Positions 9,262 to 17,006 are shown, counted from the stretch's first letter. The stretch is DNA of 33,257 nt from JBCCFW01 sp039029535 (GCA_039029535.1 JBCCFW010000078.1:1-33257); one strand, 5' to 3'. The notes: generated by a model not told the origin, from the letters alone. Made by a program: numbers and translations.

Positions 9262-9698
9262 CTGGTTCCTGGCGTGGGCTGCACGGCCGGTCTCGGCGGC
9301 CGTCGAGTCCGGCTGGCGAGAGGCTCGGGGCCACGGTCTACGGGCAAGCGCTGGGGATTCTCGTGCGCCTCGATTTTACACGTTCGGAGGGGCTGGCGCC
9401 GGTCGAACGGTGCGGACCTGAGCGGCGTCCCCAGTGGCTCGGTTCTCCCATTGGAGGGCGCTCGAGGTACAAGGAGGGGGAGCCGTCTGGGGAGAGTGAT
9501 GGGGGCTCCTCGCCCGGGACACTCTTTCTTGGTGATGCGCTTGCCGTGGTCGTTACGTCACGAGCAAGGGTAGCCGTTCGTGCGCGGCACGCGGCGTGGT
9601 CTCGAGGCATTGGGAGGACAGAATTCGAGGGCGAGCAGGTAAGACTTCTTCAACGCAGGCTTCTCGGTTTCTTCAGTCGTGTCGCTGTCGGAGAAGTC
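9262..9698. other. Divergent intergenic region upstream of recombinase
   Basis: 437 bases between the membrane protein and the tyrosine recombinase. I see no convincing gene, no copy of the 22-bp repeat found downstream, and no clear sigma70-type promoter. It must hold the start signals of both divergent genes. Open frames running through it are upstream extensions without ribosome binding sites. Confidence 0.5.
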
Positions 9699-10655
9699 AT
9701 GCGCATCAAGCAAGCCACCACTGCCTTCCTGCTCCATTGTCGAGCCCATCGGGGTCTCTCGCCTCACACGATTCGCGCCTACCGCTCTGACTTGGGGCGC
9801 TTTCAGCAGCATCTCGTCAAGAACGTTCCGGTCGCGAGCTGTGGCTCTTCAGTCATCTCGAGCTACGTCAGTCGGATGTCAGGGGAGCAGGGCCTGAGCC
9901 CGGCGACGATCAAGAGACGGACTGCTTGTCTCAAGGCGTTCTTCGGTTGGTTGCTGTCGAGGGGCTTCATCGAGTCGAGTCCCCTGCGGTCTCTCGAGCT
10001 GAACATCCGGGTTCCTCGGAGGCTGCCGAGGAGCGTGCCGCTCGCAGAGCTCCACCGCTTGCTGACCGGAGTCCGGCGAGAGGCGAGTCAGGACAGGAGC
10101 ACTTGGGTCGCGCTGCCTTGCCGGCAGCGAGCGTTGCTCGTGTGCCGTGTTGCCGTGGAGATCTTGTTCGGCACGGGGATTCGGGTCGGTGAGCTCACCA
10201 CGGTTCGAGTGCAGGACGTGGACCTGCAGTCTGAGAGCCTGATCGTGATGGGGAAGGGGGGTCGTCAGCGCCGGGTCTTCTTGGTGGATGACGAGCTTCG
10301 GTCGCTCCTGGGTGACTACCTGCGTGCACGCACGGAATGGGACGTCGGTTGCGACGAGCTGCTCGTCAACGGGGCAGGACGAGCGGCGACGACACAGGAC
10401 ATCCGGCGCCTCTTGCGTGGAGCGGCGGAACGCGCGGCCATTGGGCGGAGAGTGACGCCTCACATGCTGCGTCATTCGACTGCGACCTATCTGCTCGAGG
10501 CAGGTCTCGACATCCGTTTCGTGCAACGCCTGCTCGGGCACCAGAGCATCAGCACGACGCAGCTCTACACGCACGTGAGCGACACGAGCCTGCACCAGGC
10601 GTTGCGTCGGGCTCCGCTGCGTGAGCACGTGGAGAGGAGCGTGGGCCACGCTTGA
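9699..10655 (+). CDS. Tyrosine recombinase (phage integrase / Xer-like)
   Basis: Site-specific DNA recombinase of 318 residues, the usual size for Xer-type enzymes. The N-terminal core-binding (SAM-like) domain spans about 1-100 (FLLHCRAHRGLSPHTIRAY). The catalytic domain carries a complete active site: R162 in GTGIRVGEL, K186 in MGKGGRQRR, H255 and R258 in HMLRH, H281 in GHQSIS and nucleophile Y290 in TQLYTHVS. It lacks the extra segment of integron integrases. The ATG start has GGAG 5 bases upstream; the open frame extends further 5' without support. The TGA stop (10653-10655) is the first three bases of a 22-bp repeat whose inverted copy lies 3.5 kb away. The ATP-grasp gene starts 19 bases after the stop, so the two are probably one transcript. 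I infer that the repeats are its recombination sites. Composition is less GC-rich than the flanks. Confidence 0.93.
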   Translation: MRIKQATTAFLLHCRAHRGLSPHTIRAYRSDLGRFQQHLVKNVPVASCGSSVISSYVSRMSGEQGLSPATIKRRTACLKAFFGWLLSRGFIESSPLRSLELNIRVPRRLPRSVPLAELHRLLTGVRREASQDRSTWVALPCRQRALLVCRVAVEILFGTGIRVGELTTVRVQDVDLQSESLIVMGKGGRQRRVFLVDDELRSLLGDYLRARTEWDVGCDELLVNGAGRAATTQDIRRLLRGAAERAAIGRRVTPHMLRHSTATYLLEAGLDIRFVQRLLGHQSISTTQLYTHVSDTSLHQALRRAPLREHVERSVGHA

Positions 10656-10674
10656 CGGATAACTGAGGATTATC
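10653..10674 (+). repeat. Left copy of 22-bp inverted repeat; candidate recombination site
   Basis: Perfect 22-base match, in inverted orientation, to 14216-14237. Parts in order: TGACG (its TGA is the recombinase stop), GATAA (10658-10662), asymmetric centre CTGAGGA (10663-10669), TTATC (10670-10674). GATAA and TTATC are inverted arms around a 7-base centre, the layout of a tyrosine-recombinase core site. The centre also supplies the GAGG ribosome binding sequence for the GTG codon that begins at 10675. Sequence identity stops at both ends of the 22 bases. Confidence 0.85.
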
Positions 10675-11754
10675 GTGGTTCCACCGCTCAGCACGGCATC
10701 CGCGGCACTCGAGAGAGCCGTACAGCGAGCCATGGCTCACAGAGCGGAAATCGACCTCGTTCTCATCTGCAATCAAAAGGGCCGGACCCGTGAGCCCGGT
10801 CATGGTGGCGGAGAGATCAGCTCGGAGTTCCTGAGCGCCGCCGAGATGAGTGAAGTTCTCGGCTGCCTGCGAGAGAGCAGGTTTGCCGTCACGGCGGTCG
10901 TAGACGAAGACGAGTTCATGCGCGAACACGCGAGGCTGACGCGTGGCCGTGGAGAGCGGCTTCCACTGGTGATGAACTTCGCCTCAGCTCGGCTCGGTCC
11001 CTGGGGTAAGACAGTCGTTCCCGCTCTCGCAGATGCTGCTGGCTGCAAGACAACGAACTCCGATGCCTACGCAATGGCACTTGTCCGCCACAAGTTCCAT
11101 CTTTCGGCCGTGGTGGAGAGGCTGGGCGTGCAAGTGCCGGCGTGCTGGTGTTTCGATTCCGGAAATGGGTGGCTCGGTTCTGGTGCCCCCCCTGATGGCA
11201 TCGAGGTTCTCATTCAGCCAGCATTCGAGTCAGCGAGCATCGGCCTCGACGCTCACTCGCTCGTCAGGGCCGGTCCTGACTTGAGCAAGACCGTTTCCGA
11301 AGTGGCTAGGAGGTACCAGCAGGCCGTTGTCGTACGGGAGTTCGTGGCGGGGGCCGAGGTCGAAGTGCCGGTGATCACGGAGGGCGCCGCCTTGCCAATG
11401 TCCCCAGTCGGTATCTCGGTGGACGGTGCAATGTCACTGGGGAAGCGGTATCTGACGTACGCCGAAGTCTACGGGGACGACTACTCGTTCTTCGCGTACG
11501 ATGACTGGGCGGGTGAGGGGGCTGCCACCGAGTTACGAGAGCTCGCACACCGAGTCAGTCGTGGAATGCTCATGCGTGGCTTCAGCCGTGTCGACTTCCG
11601 TGTCACCGAGTGCGGCAGGCCGTTTGTCATTGACTTGTCCGCGACGCCGCACTTCGTGCATCACAGCTCGTTTGCCTACGCGGCCGAGCTTGCCGGAATG
11701 GACTCGAGGCAACTGCCTCTCGCGCTCGTCGGCTTGGCGCTCGCCGAGCCATGA
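10675..11754 (+). CDS. D-alanine-D-alanine-ligase-like ATP-grasp enzyme
   Basis: ATP-grasp ligase of 359 residues, predicted to activate a carboxylate with ATP and join it to an amine; soluble. Family features in order: an N-terminal Rossmann-like part (EIDLVLICNQKG), Ddl-like TTNSDAYAMALVRHKFHL and a GVQVPACW strand in the middle, the VVREFVAGAEVEVPVI core strand, then GFSRVDFRV with D307, and FVIDLSATPH with D320 and S322. The spacing D307-D320-S322 equals that of the metal ligands D257-E270-N272 in E. coli DdlB, but with E to D and N to S. The substrate is therefore probably not the classical dipeptide. The frame opens at a TAA inside the repeat. GTG at 10675 follows GAGG by 6 bases; ATG at 10732 is the alternative. 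Similar enzymes act in peptide and natural-product ligation. Confidence 0.82.
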   Translation: MVPPLSTASAALERAVQRAMAHRAEIDLVLICNQKGRTREPGHGGGEISSEFLSAAEMSEVLGCLRESRFAVTAVVDEDEFMREHARLTRGRGERLPLVMNFASARLGPWGKTVVPALADAAGCKTTNSDAYAMALVRHKFHLSAVVERLGVQVPACWCFDSGNGWLGSGAPPDGIEVLIQPAFESASIGLDAHSLVRAGPDLSKTVSEVARRYQQAVVVREFVAGAEVEVPVITEGAALPMSPVGISVDGAMSLGKRYLTYAEVYGDDYSFFAYDDWAGEGAATELRELAHRVSRGMLMRGFSRVDFRVTECGRPFVIDLSATPHFVHHSSFAYAAELAGMDSRQLPLALVGLALAEP

Positions 11755-11784
11755 CGGCGCTGCCTCGGCTCATGACACTGCTGC

Positions 11785-14214
11785 TCAACCATCCGACCAG
11801 TCTTGCAAGTCAGACAACAAGAAGGCCCGGGAATAGAAGCCCCAAACCCTCCCTCCAAGCTGAGGGTGATGGCGAAGCACGTACTCGTCGAGCTCCGTCG
11901 TTGACGGGTGACGGAGAGACTCGAGTGCCTCACGCACGAGTTCGTGGCGCGATCGCAGCATGGGGCCGACGTTAGCGGGCATTGCTGGAAGATGGCGTCC
12001 GAGCAAGTCCCAGACGGTGAGTGGGTCGGCGATCTGCCCCATGCACGACTGCAGGCAGAGGAGATTGGAGGCCACGAAGTAGGAGTGATACTCGTCTGGC
12101 TCGAAGCTCTGGTTCAGGAGAGCCTCCGCCTCGAGGAGGCTTGCCTCGGCAATCTCGAGTCGCCCCATCGGGGCTTCGATCGCGGCAAGATTCGAGAGTA
12201 TCAAGATCTTGTCGTCAACACGCTCGGCCTCCCTTGCGAGCGTGCGAAGTCCTTCGGCGGCAGCGTGACTGTTTCCAGCCAGGTGGTCGGCGAGGTGGCA
12301 GTTGTTGACGGCTGGGACCATGGAGGGCAAGAGGACCCCACTCGCTTCTTGGGCATGGCTCGCCAGCTCTTCCGCCAGAACTGTCGCCTCGTCGAGCTCC
12401 CCAAGCGTGACGAGTGTCCCAATCGTGCTGCCCGCTGCCCTCACGTACTCAGCTAGGGACCGGCTCATTCCGCCCCGTGGCCTGAAGTATGCGAGAGTGT
12501 CGCGTTGTCGGCGAACGCAGATCTCGGGATCGTGCAACATCGAAGATCGGCGGTAGAGCCCGAACCGGTAGTAATCCACTCTCCGATCAATCTTTCGGCG
12601 CTCTTCGATTCTCGCGCCGAGCTGCTTCTCGAGCGCTTGTGCCTCCCGTGTTTCTCCGCATTGGACCAAGGCGACCAATTGCGTGGCCGAGAGCCGGAAC
12701 CAGACGTCGAACTCCTCGGTCATGCGTGGCGCCCACTCGCTGAGCAAGTCCAGTGCTCGGAGACGATCGGCCTGCCCCATCGACTTCAGCCAGCAATCGG
12801 CGAGCAGGTAGACTCTCTCCGCTTGCAGCCGGTCGGGTCCGTCTGGAGGGAGCTCATCGAGCCGAGCGGTGCAGGTGCTGTAGTCAGCCTCGAGCCAGCT
12901 CCGCGTAGCCCGATGTAGCGTTGCCGACCAGGGGATGTCCCACATGTCCGCTGATTCGGCCATCTGAGCAACGCCGACGCCGTTCCGGAGCCTGGCCAAT
13001 GAGCCAAGAACCCGGAGCTCACCCGCCTCCTGATGCCTGTCCGCGTGAGCGAGGTGATAGGCCCTCGTCTCATGATCCGTAGGGCTGAGCAGGCGAAGGC
13101 AGTCAGCGAACCGGCCATGGAGCTCGACGAGGTCGATCCCAGGGCTACCGTAGAGTGCCTGCTGAACCACGTCGTGCGAGAAGCGAATGGCCCTTCCGGA
13201 GATCTGGAGTACTCGTAACTCGACGAGCTCACGGATGATGCGCCTGGCCTCCAGTCCAGTTTCTCCTAGTAGGCAGGCGGCCTCTTCCTCCAGAAACTGA
13301 GAGCCGATGGCGGCCAGGCTAAGGAGTGCTTCGGTGAGCGCTTCAGGCTCGGTAGCCGATGCTCGCAAGTTCTTGAGAAGGCTGTCTCTCAGGAATCCTG
13401 CCTGTTCTGGTTTCAACTGGGACGCGTCCTCCAGTGCGCTGGAGTCAGTAGCCGAAAGATAGACGGCGAGGTCGCGGAGCAGCTGAAGGTGGCATCCGGT
13501 CACGTCTGCCAAGAGGTCGATTGAGCTCTGATCGAACTCACAGCCGAACGCCTCGAGAACATCCGGGATGGAGCCAGCGCTCGCGAGCTGAAGTCGCACC
13601 TCTCGTGTTTCTTGCTCTTCTCGGAGAGCCTCGACTTGCTCTCCGTCCTCGCCTTCCGTGTGGAGCACCAGCAGCTTCGAGTTGCGCACGACTCGGTAGT
13701 CGCGCCGGAGAGCGGGCAGGAGCAGCAGTCTCAGGAAGGCGAGAGAGCGCTCATCCCACCAGTGCGGGTTGTCGGCCACCAGGAGCCAGGGGGTGTCGCC
13801 GAGGAGCAAGTCGAGCTCGCTCAAGATCCGGTGAGCAGGTTGCTCCAGAGAACTAGCAGGCATGCGGATCCGGCGTGGCAGCGTCAGCAGGACCCGTGCG
13901 AGCTCAGACAGCCCGAGCGTGGACTTGGATGCAGCGGCAAGCGCGTCTTCAGCGATCGGCACGAAGGTCCTACTGAGCCCTCGGGCATGCGCTGCGAGTA
14001 GTCGATGAAGGACCGCGTATTCGGTCGCCTGCCACGAGACTTGCCCAACTGCGTGGAGTGTTTGCCGCGGCGAACCTGCGCCCACGTGGAGCGCGAGCCA
14101 TGTCTTGCCCGCACCCGATGGACCGCGCAGCACGCACATCGGCTGCGAGCTCTCCAGGAAGGAACTCAACTCGCTGGCTGCTGCTGTCTGGTGAGGTAAC
14201 GGGCTCGCTGACAC
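11785..14214 (-). CDS. STAND-like AAA ATPase with helical-repeat C-terminus
   Basis: Soluble P-loop protein of 809 residues. The nucleotide-binding domain starts at once: Walker A GPSGAGKT at 31-38 and Walker B WLLVADNPHWWD at 143-154 (the AAA_16/MalT-like pattern). From about residue 380 on it is alpha-helical with TPR-like segments (for example TRSWLEADYSTCTARLDEL, and LAAIEAPMGRLEIAEASLLE). No C-terminal LuxR helix-turn-helix, kinase or nuclease effector is visible, unlike MalT or many STAND regulators. The frame opens at a TGA inside the right repeat, and GTG at 14212-14214 is the first start. The next Met (residue 26) would cut into the ATPase fold, so this start is well supported. GAGG from the repeat lies 7 bases upstream. 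It is convergent with the ATP-grasp gene. It may regulate or scaffold that enzyme, but this is inference. Confidence 0.85.
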   Translation of the reverse strand: MSASPLPHQTAAASELSSFLESSQPMCVLRGPSGAGKTWLALHVGAGSPRQTLHAVGQVSWQATEYAVLHRLLAAHARGLSRTFVPIAEDALAAASKSTLGLSELARVLLTLPRRIRMPASSLEQPAHRILSELDLLLGDTPWLLVADNPHWWDERSLAFLRLLLLPALRRDYRVVRNSKLLVLHTEGEDGEQVEALREEQETREVRLQLASAGSIPDVLEAFGCEFDQSSIDLLADVTGCHLQLLRDLAVYLSATDSSALEDASQLKPEQAGFLRDSLLKNLRASATEPEALTEALLSLAAIGSQFLEEEAACLLGETGLEARRIIRELVELRVLQISGRAIRFSHDVVQQALYGSPGIDLVELHGRFADCLRLLSPTDHETRAYHLAHADRHQEAGELRVLGSLARLRNGVGVAQMAESADMWDIPWSATLHRATRSWLEADYSTCTARLDELPPDGPDRLQAERVYLLADCWLKSMGQADRLRALDLLSEWAPRMTEEFDVWFRLSATQLVALVQCGETREAQALEKQLGARIEERRKIDRRVDYYRFGLYRRSSMLHDPEICVRRQRDTLAYFRPRGGMSRSLAEYVRAAGSTIGTLVTLGELDEATVLAEELASHAQEASGVLLPSMVPAVNNCHLADHLAGNSHAAAEGLRTLAREAERVDDKILILSNLAAIEAPMGRLEIAEASLLEAEALLNQSFEPDEYHSYFVASNLLCLQSCMGQIADPLTVWDLLGRHLPAMPANVGPMLRSRHELVREALESLRHPSTTELDEYVLRHHPQLGGRVWGFYSRAFLLSDLQDWSDG

Positions 14215-14215
14215 T

Positions 14216-14237
14216 GATAATCCTCAGTTATCCGTCA
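14216..14237 (-). repeat. Right copy of 22-bp inverted repeat; candidate recombination site
   Basis: Exact reverse complement of 10653-10674. Read on the minus strand it ends one base before the GTG start of the ATPase gene and gives it the same GAGG ribosome binding sequence. On the plus strand the parts are GATAA 14216-14220, centre TCCTCAG 14221-14227, TTATC 14228-14232, CGTCA 14233-14237. Confidence 0.85.
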
Positions 14238-14249
14238 GGTTGAGAGTCA

Positions 14250-14280
14250 AGTATAAGCGGCATGCCGACGGGCTAGGCAA
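14250..14280 (-). promoter_or_regulatory. Candidate sigma70-type promoter facing into the inverted-repeat segment
   Basis: On the minus strand, TTGCCT (14275-14280) and TATACT (14250-14255) are separated by 19 bases, slightly long. The predicted start lies a few bases outside the right repeat, so transcription would enter the segment through it. A 10-bp palindrome, CGGCATGCCG (14258-14267), sits in the spacer and could be an operator. It would drive whichever gene occupies the right end. Prediction by eye only. Confidence 0.4.
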
Positions 14281-14328
14281 GACGCTGTCTTGGCGGCCCT
14301 CAACTGCTTCCCGATGCCGGAGCCTCGA

Positions 14329-14357
14329 CGGACCGCTCCCCATCGCGAGGCGGTCCG
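14329..14357 (-). terminator. Hairpin downstream of FG-GAP gene
   Basis: CGGACCGC (14329-14336) pairs perfectly with GCGGTCCG (14350-14357), an 8-bp GC-rich stem with a 13-base loop. It starts 21 bases past the stop codon of the minus-strand gene that ends at 14379. There is no T-run, so it is a terminator candidate only. Confidence 0.4.
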
Positions 14358-14378
14358 CCGAGGCGAGACGGAGCAGGA

Positions 14379-17006
14379 CTACTTGCAGACCACGTCGGTC
14401 AGCGCGCCGCTACCGGCGAGGATGACCTCGAGACGGTCGACGTCGCAGGCGCCGAGCGGCACCGACTGCCAGGAGTTGTCGCCGAGCGCGATGATCGCGA
14501 CGTTGGCAATGAGACGGTTCGCGCTGTCGTAGGCCCGGACGAAGCCCCCGGACTCGTTGAAGTCGATGTCGAGGATGCCGACCGAGGTCACCTGAACGGG
14601 ACTGTCGAAGCTCAGCGTGATCGTGCCGCCGCCAGCCGCGTCGTTGGGCGTGCAGATGGTGGCCTCCTGAAGGACCAGGACGTCATGGCGGGCAGTGTTG
14701 TTGCCGTTGCCCAAACCGGCGGTCGCCAGGTCGAGATCGCCGCAGGTGGGACTGGACGAGTCGAAGGAGACGACCGTCGAGGTGCCGGAGATCGTCACGC
14801 CTGGGAATTGCGTGGTGACCGCCGTGCCGGCGGCGAGACCGTCGAAGTCCCACGAGATGCAGTCGTTGCCGCAGCCGCAGGGTCCGGGGGTCGTTCGGGT
14901 CGGATTGCTGGGACAGCCGTCGCAGATGTCGCCGACCCCGTCACCGTCGCCGTCGTCCTGGAAGGGGTTGGCGTCGTCGGGACAGTTGTCGCAGGCATCG
15001 CCGAGTCCGTCGGAGTCGCTGTCTTCCTGGAGAGGGTTGAAGTCGTCGGGACAGTTGTCGTTGCAGTCGATGTCGTCGCCGTCGAGCTCGAGCTCGAAGA
15101 CGTAGGCCGAGCCGGCGTCCGTGGCGCCGTCGTCGTCGAAATCGGCCCCGGCGGCGAAGCGAGTGCCATCTGCCGCGACGCCGACGCCGAAACGGTCGCC
15201 AGCGGCGGCATCGCTCGCGGTGAGCTTGGCGATCTCACCCCAGTTGTCGGGACAGCCCCCCAGGCGCTTGAAGATGTACGCCGCGCCCGCATCGGACCCC
15301 TGGCTGTTCTCGAACCGCGCACCGGCGATGGCGAGGTCGCCGGAGATCGAAACGGACTCGCCGAGCTGGTCGTTCGAGGCGCCGTCGCTGGCGGTGAGCT
15401 TCTCGACCTCACCCCAGTTGTCGGGACCACCCTCGTCACGCTCGAACACGTAGGCCGCCCCCGTCGAGCCGGCCGCGGCGTCTTCGAGTGGAGCGCCGGC
15501 CAGGGCGTGATCGCCTGAGATGCTGACGGACCGGCCGAATTGATCCTGGCTCTCACCATCGCTGGCAAGACGCTTCGGGCCAGCAATCCAGTCGGTGGGG
15601 TCGGTGTCTCTCTCGTAGAAGTAAATGGCGCCTGCGTTGGAGCCATTGTCGTCATCGAGATAGGCGCCGACGAGGAGCGTGTCGCCGGAAACGGCGACGC
15701 TGATGCCAAAGAGGTCGAAGTCGTCCGCCGGTGCGAGCTTCTCGACCTCACCCCAGTTGCCGAGACCGCCCGCATTGCGTTCGAACACGTAGGCCGCTCC
15801 TTCGTTGTCGGCGCCACTCGCGCTGGCACCGACGGCGATGGTGTCGCTCGAGACTGAGACGGAGACGCCGAAGCTGTCGCCGGCGGCAGCATCCAGGGCG
15901 GTCAGCTTCTTGGACTGGCCCCAGTTGCCAAGGCCGCCTTCGTCGCGCTCGAAAAAGTAGGCAGCGCCGGTGTTCAGCACGGAATCGTCGTGGAGGTGGG
16001 CACCGACCACGACGGTGTGACCATCGGCTGCCACGCTGATTCCGAGAAGGTCACCGGCTCCCGTGTCACTGGCCTGGAGCTTGGTCTCGCTCCAGGTCTC
16101 GGTGAGGGGATCGCGCTCGAAGACGTAGGCGGCACCCTCGTTGTCCTCGGCCGAGGTGGGAGAACCGATCGCGAGGACGTCGCCGGAGAGAGAGACCGAG
16201 AAACCGAACTGCCCGAGCGGGAACGGGTCCGACGGCGTGAGCTTGGCGACCTCCACCCAGGTGGGGTCGATGGTCACCGGGTACCGTGCGCCGCTGTCGT
16301 CGACGACGAGTCGAACCGTCGGCTCGGCCTCGTCGACGTGCAGCTCCATCTCGGTGGGGAGCTCACGGCCGTTGGCGTCCCAGGTGAGAAGTCCCTCATA
16401 ACGCAGCACGGGCTCGCCCTCGTGGCTCACGAGCTCCAGGGTGTCGTCGATGAGCCGAGGAACGAGCACGCTCGACAAGGTGACGTCGACGACCAGCGGG
16501 CCGGCTTCGGCGGTCGGGGCCTGCTCGATGGTGAAGCCCTGTTCGAGGCCGTGACGGCGGTTGACGTACCACTCGGTCACGTTCTCGTGCTCATACTCGG
16601 CCCGATCGCCGATGGCGGCGGGCTGGCGACGGGGGAGAGGCTGAAGCGCGTCGGGTCGACCCCAGGCCACGGCCCGTTGGCGAAGCTGCCAGTCGGGAGT
16701 GGTGCCATGACCGCGTGGAGAGAGCAGGACGCCTTGCTCATCCAGCTCGGCACGGACGCGGTGGGCCGGGCTGGTTGCGAGCAGTCGACCGTCTTCCTGC
16801 GTGACGACCTCGAGGAGACGGGTCTCGAGATGAGCGAGGACGTCGCCTGGGCTGGTCAGCGTGGGCTGAGCCTCGGCGGCGCTGAGCGGGAGCGCAGCGA
16901 TCAGGCTCGCCAGGAAGAGGAAAGTGATGCGGGCCGTCCAGTGGAACGACCCGGGGGGTTTCGAAGAAGGGGCGGACGAGGGGCGGGTTGCGATTCGAGT
17001 CAACAT
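14379..17006 (-). CDS. Exported FG-GAP repeat protein with thrombospondin type 3 repeats
   Basis: Secreted or surface protein of 875 residues. The N-terminus has a Sec-type signal (hydrophobic ITFLFLASLIAALPLSAAEA, about residues 26-45). The central part is a series of about seven FG-GAP (integrin-alpha-like beta-propeller) blades with the recurring pattern DxFGxSVxxxGDxxxxGAxxxDxxGAAYxFER. Two calcium-binding thrombospondin type 3 repeats follow (CNDNCPDDFNPLQEDSDSDG and DGDGDGVGDICDGCP). The last ~150 residues resemble a lectin-like beta-sandwich. I moved the start to ATG at 17004-17006, which has GGAGG 5 bases upstream; the frame continues 48 codons further with no signal. The GC-rich antisense frames here are shadows. 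Adhesion or matrix binding is likely for the family; the ligand is unknown. Confidence 0.85.
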   Translation of the reverse strand: MLTRIATRPSSAPSSKPPGSFHWTARITFLFLASLIAALPLSAAEAQPTLTSPGDVLAHLETRLLEVVTQEDGRLLATSPAHRVRAELDEQGVLLSPRGHGTTPDWQLRQRAVAWGRPDALQPLPRRQPAAIGDRAEYEHENVTEWYVNRRHGLEQGFTIEQAPTAEAGPLVVDVTLSSVLVPRLIDDTLELVSHEGEPVLRYEGLLTWDANGRELPTEMELHVDEAEPTVRLVVDDSGARYPVTIDPTWVEVAKLTPSDPFPLGQFGFSVSLSGDVLAIGSPTSAEDNEGAAYVFERDPLTETWSETKLQASDTGAGDLLGISVAADGHTVVVGAHLHDDSVLNTGAAYFFERDEGGLGNWGQSKKLTALDAAAGDSFGVSVSVSSDTIAVGASASGADNEGAAYVFERNAGGLGNWGEVEKLAPADDFDLFGISVAVSGDTLLVGAYLDDDNGSNAGAIYFYERDTDPTDWIAGPKRLASDGESQDQFGRSVSISGDHALAGAPLEDAAAGSTGAAYVFERDEGGPDNWGEVEKLTASDGASNDQLGESVSISGDLAIAGARFENSQGSDAGAAYIFKRLGGCPDNWGEIAKLTASDAAAGDRFGVGVAADGTRFAAGADFDDDGATDAGSAYVFELELDGDDIDCNDNCPDDFNPLQEDSDSDGLGDACDNCPDDANPFQDDGDGDGVGDICDGCPSNPTRTTPGPCGCGNDCISWDFDGLAAGTAVTTQFPGVTISGTSTVVSFDSSSPTCGDLDLATAGLGNGNNTARHDVLVLQEATICTPNDAAGGGTITLSFDSPVQVTSVGILDIDFNESGGFVRAYDSANRLIANVAIIALGDNSWQSVPLGACDVDRLEVILAGSGALTDVVCK

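Larger units (their letters stand above)
10653..14237. mobile_element. Putative invertible DNA segment carrying two alternative genes
   Basis: Region bounded by the two 22-bp inverted repeats and adjacent to the tyrosine recombinase gene. It contains exactly two convergent genes, ATP-grasp (+) and STAND-like ATPase (-). Each starts with GTG at the inner repeat edge, and their stops are 30 bases apart. Inversion through the 7-base centres would keep the recombinase stop and both ribosome binding sites, and would swap which gene follows the recombinase. Seen directly: the repeats, their positions and the start codons. Known: inverted sites next to a tyrosine recombinase often define phase-variable segments. 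Inferred: that inversion happens. The alternative is a shared leader or operator duplicated before both genes. Confidence 0.6.

Noticed and set aside
8305..9573. 422-codon plus-strand frame
   Set aside because: It is antisense to the membrane helices of the spermidine-synthase-like gene, low in complexity, and has no domain or ribosome binding site.
9699..10655. Integron integrase with cassette array
   Set aside because: The recombinase lacks the additional patch of IntI, the genes do not lie in a cassette array, and no attC-like folded sites are seen. A paired inverted repeat fits better.
10653..14237. Insertion sequence with terminal inverted repeats
   Set aside because: The recombinase lies outside the repeats, its stop codon is inside one copy, and no target-site duplication is seen outside them (CT versus GG flanks).
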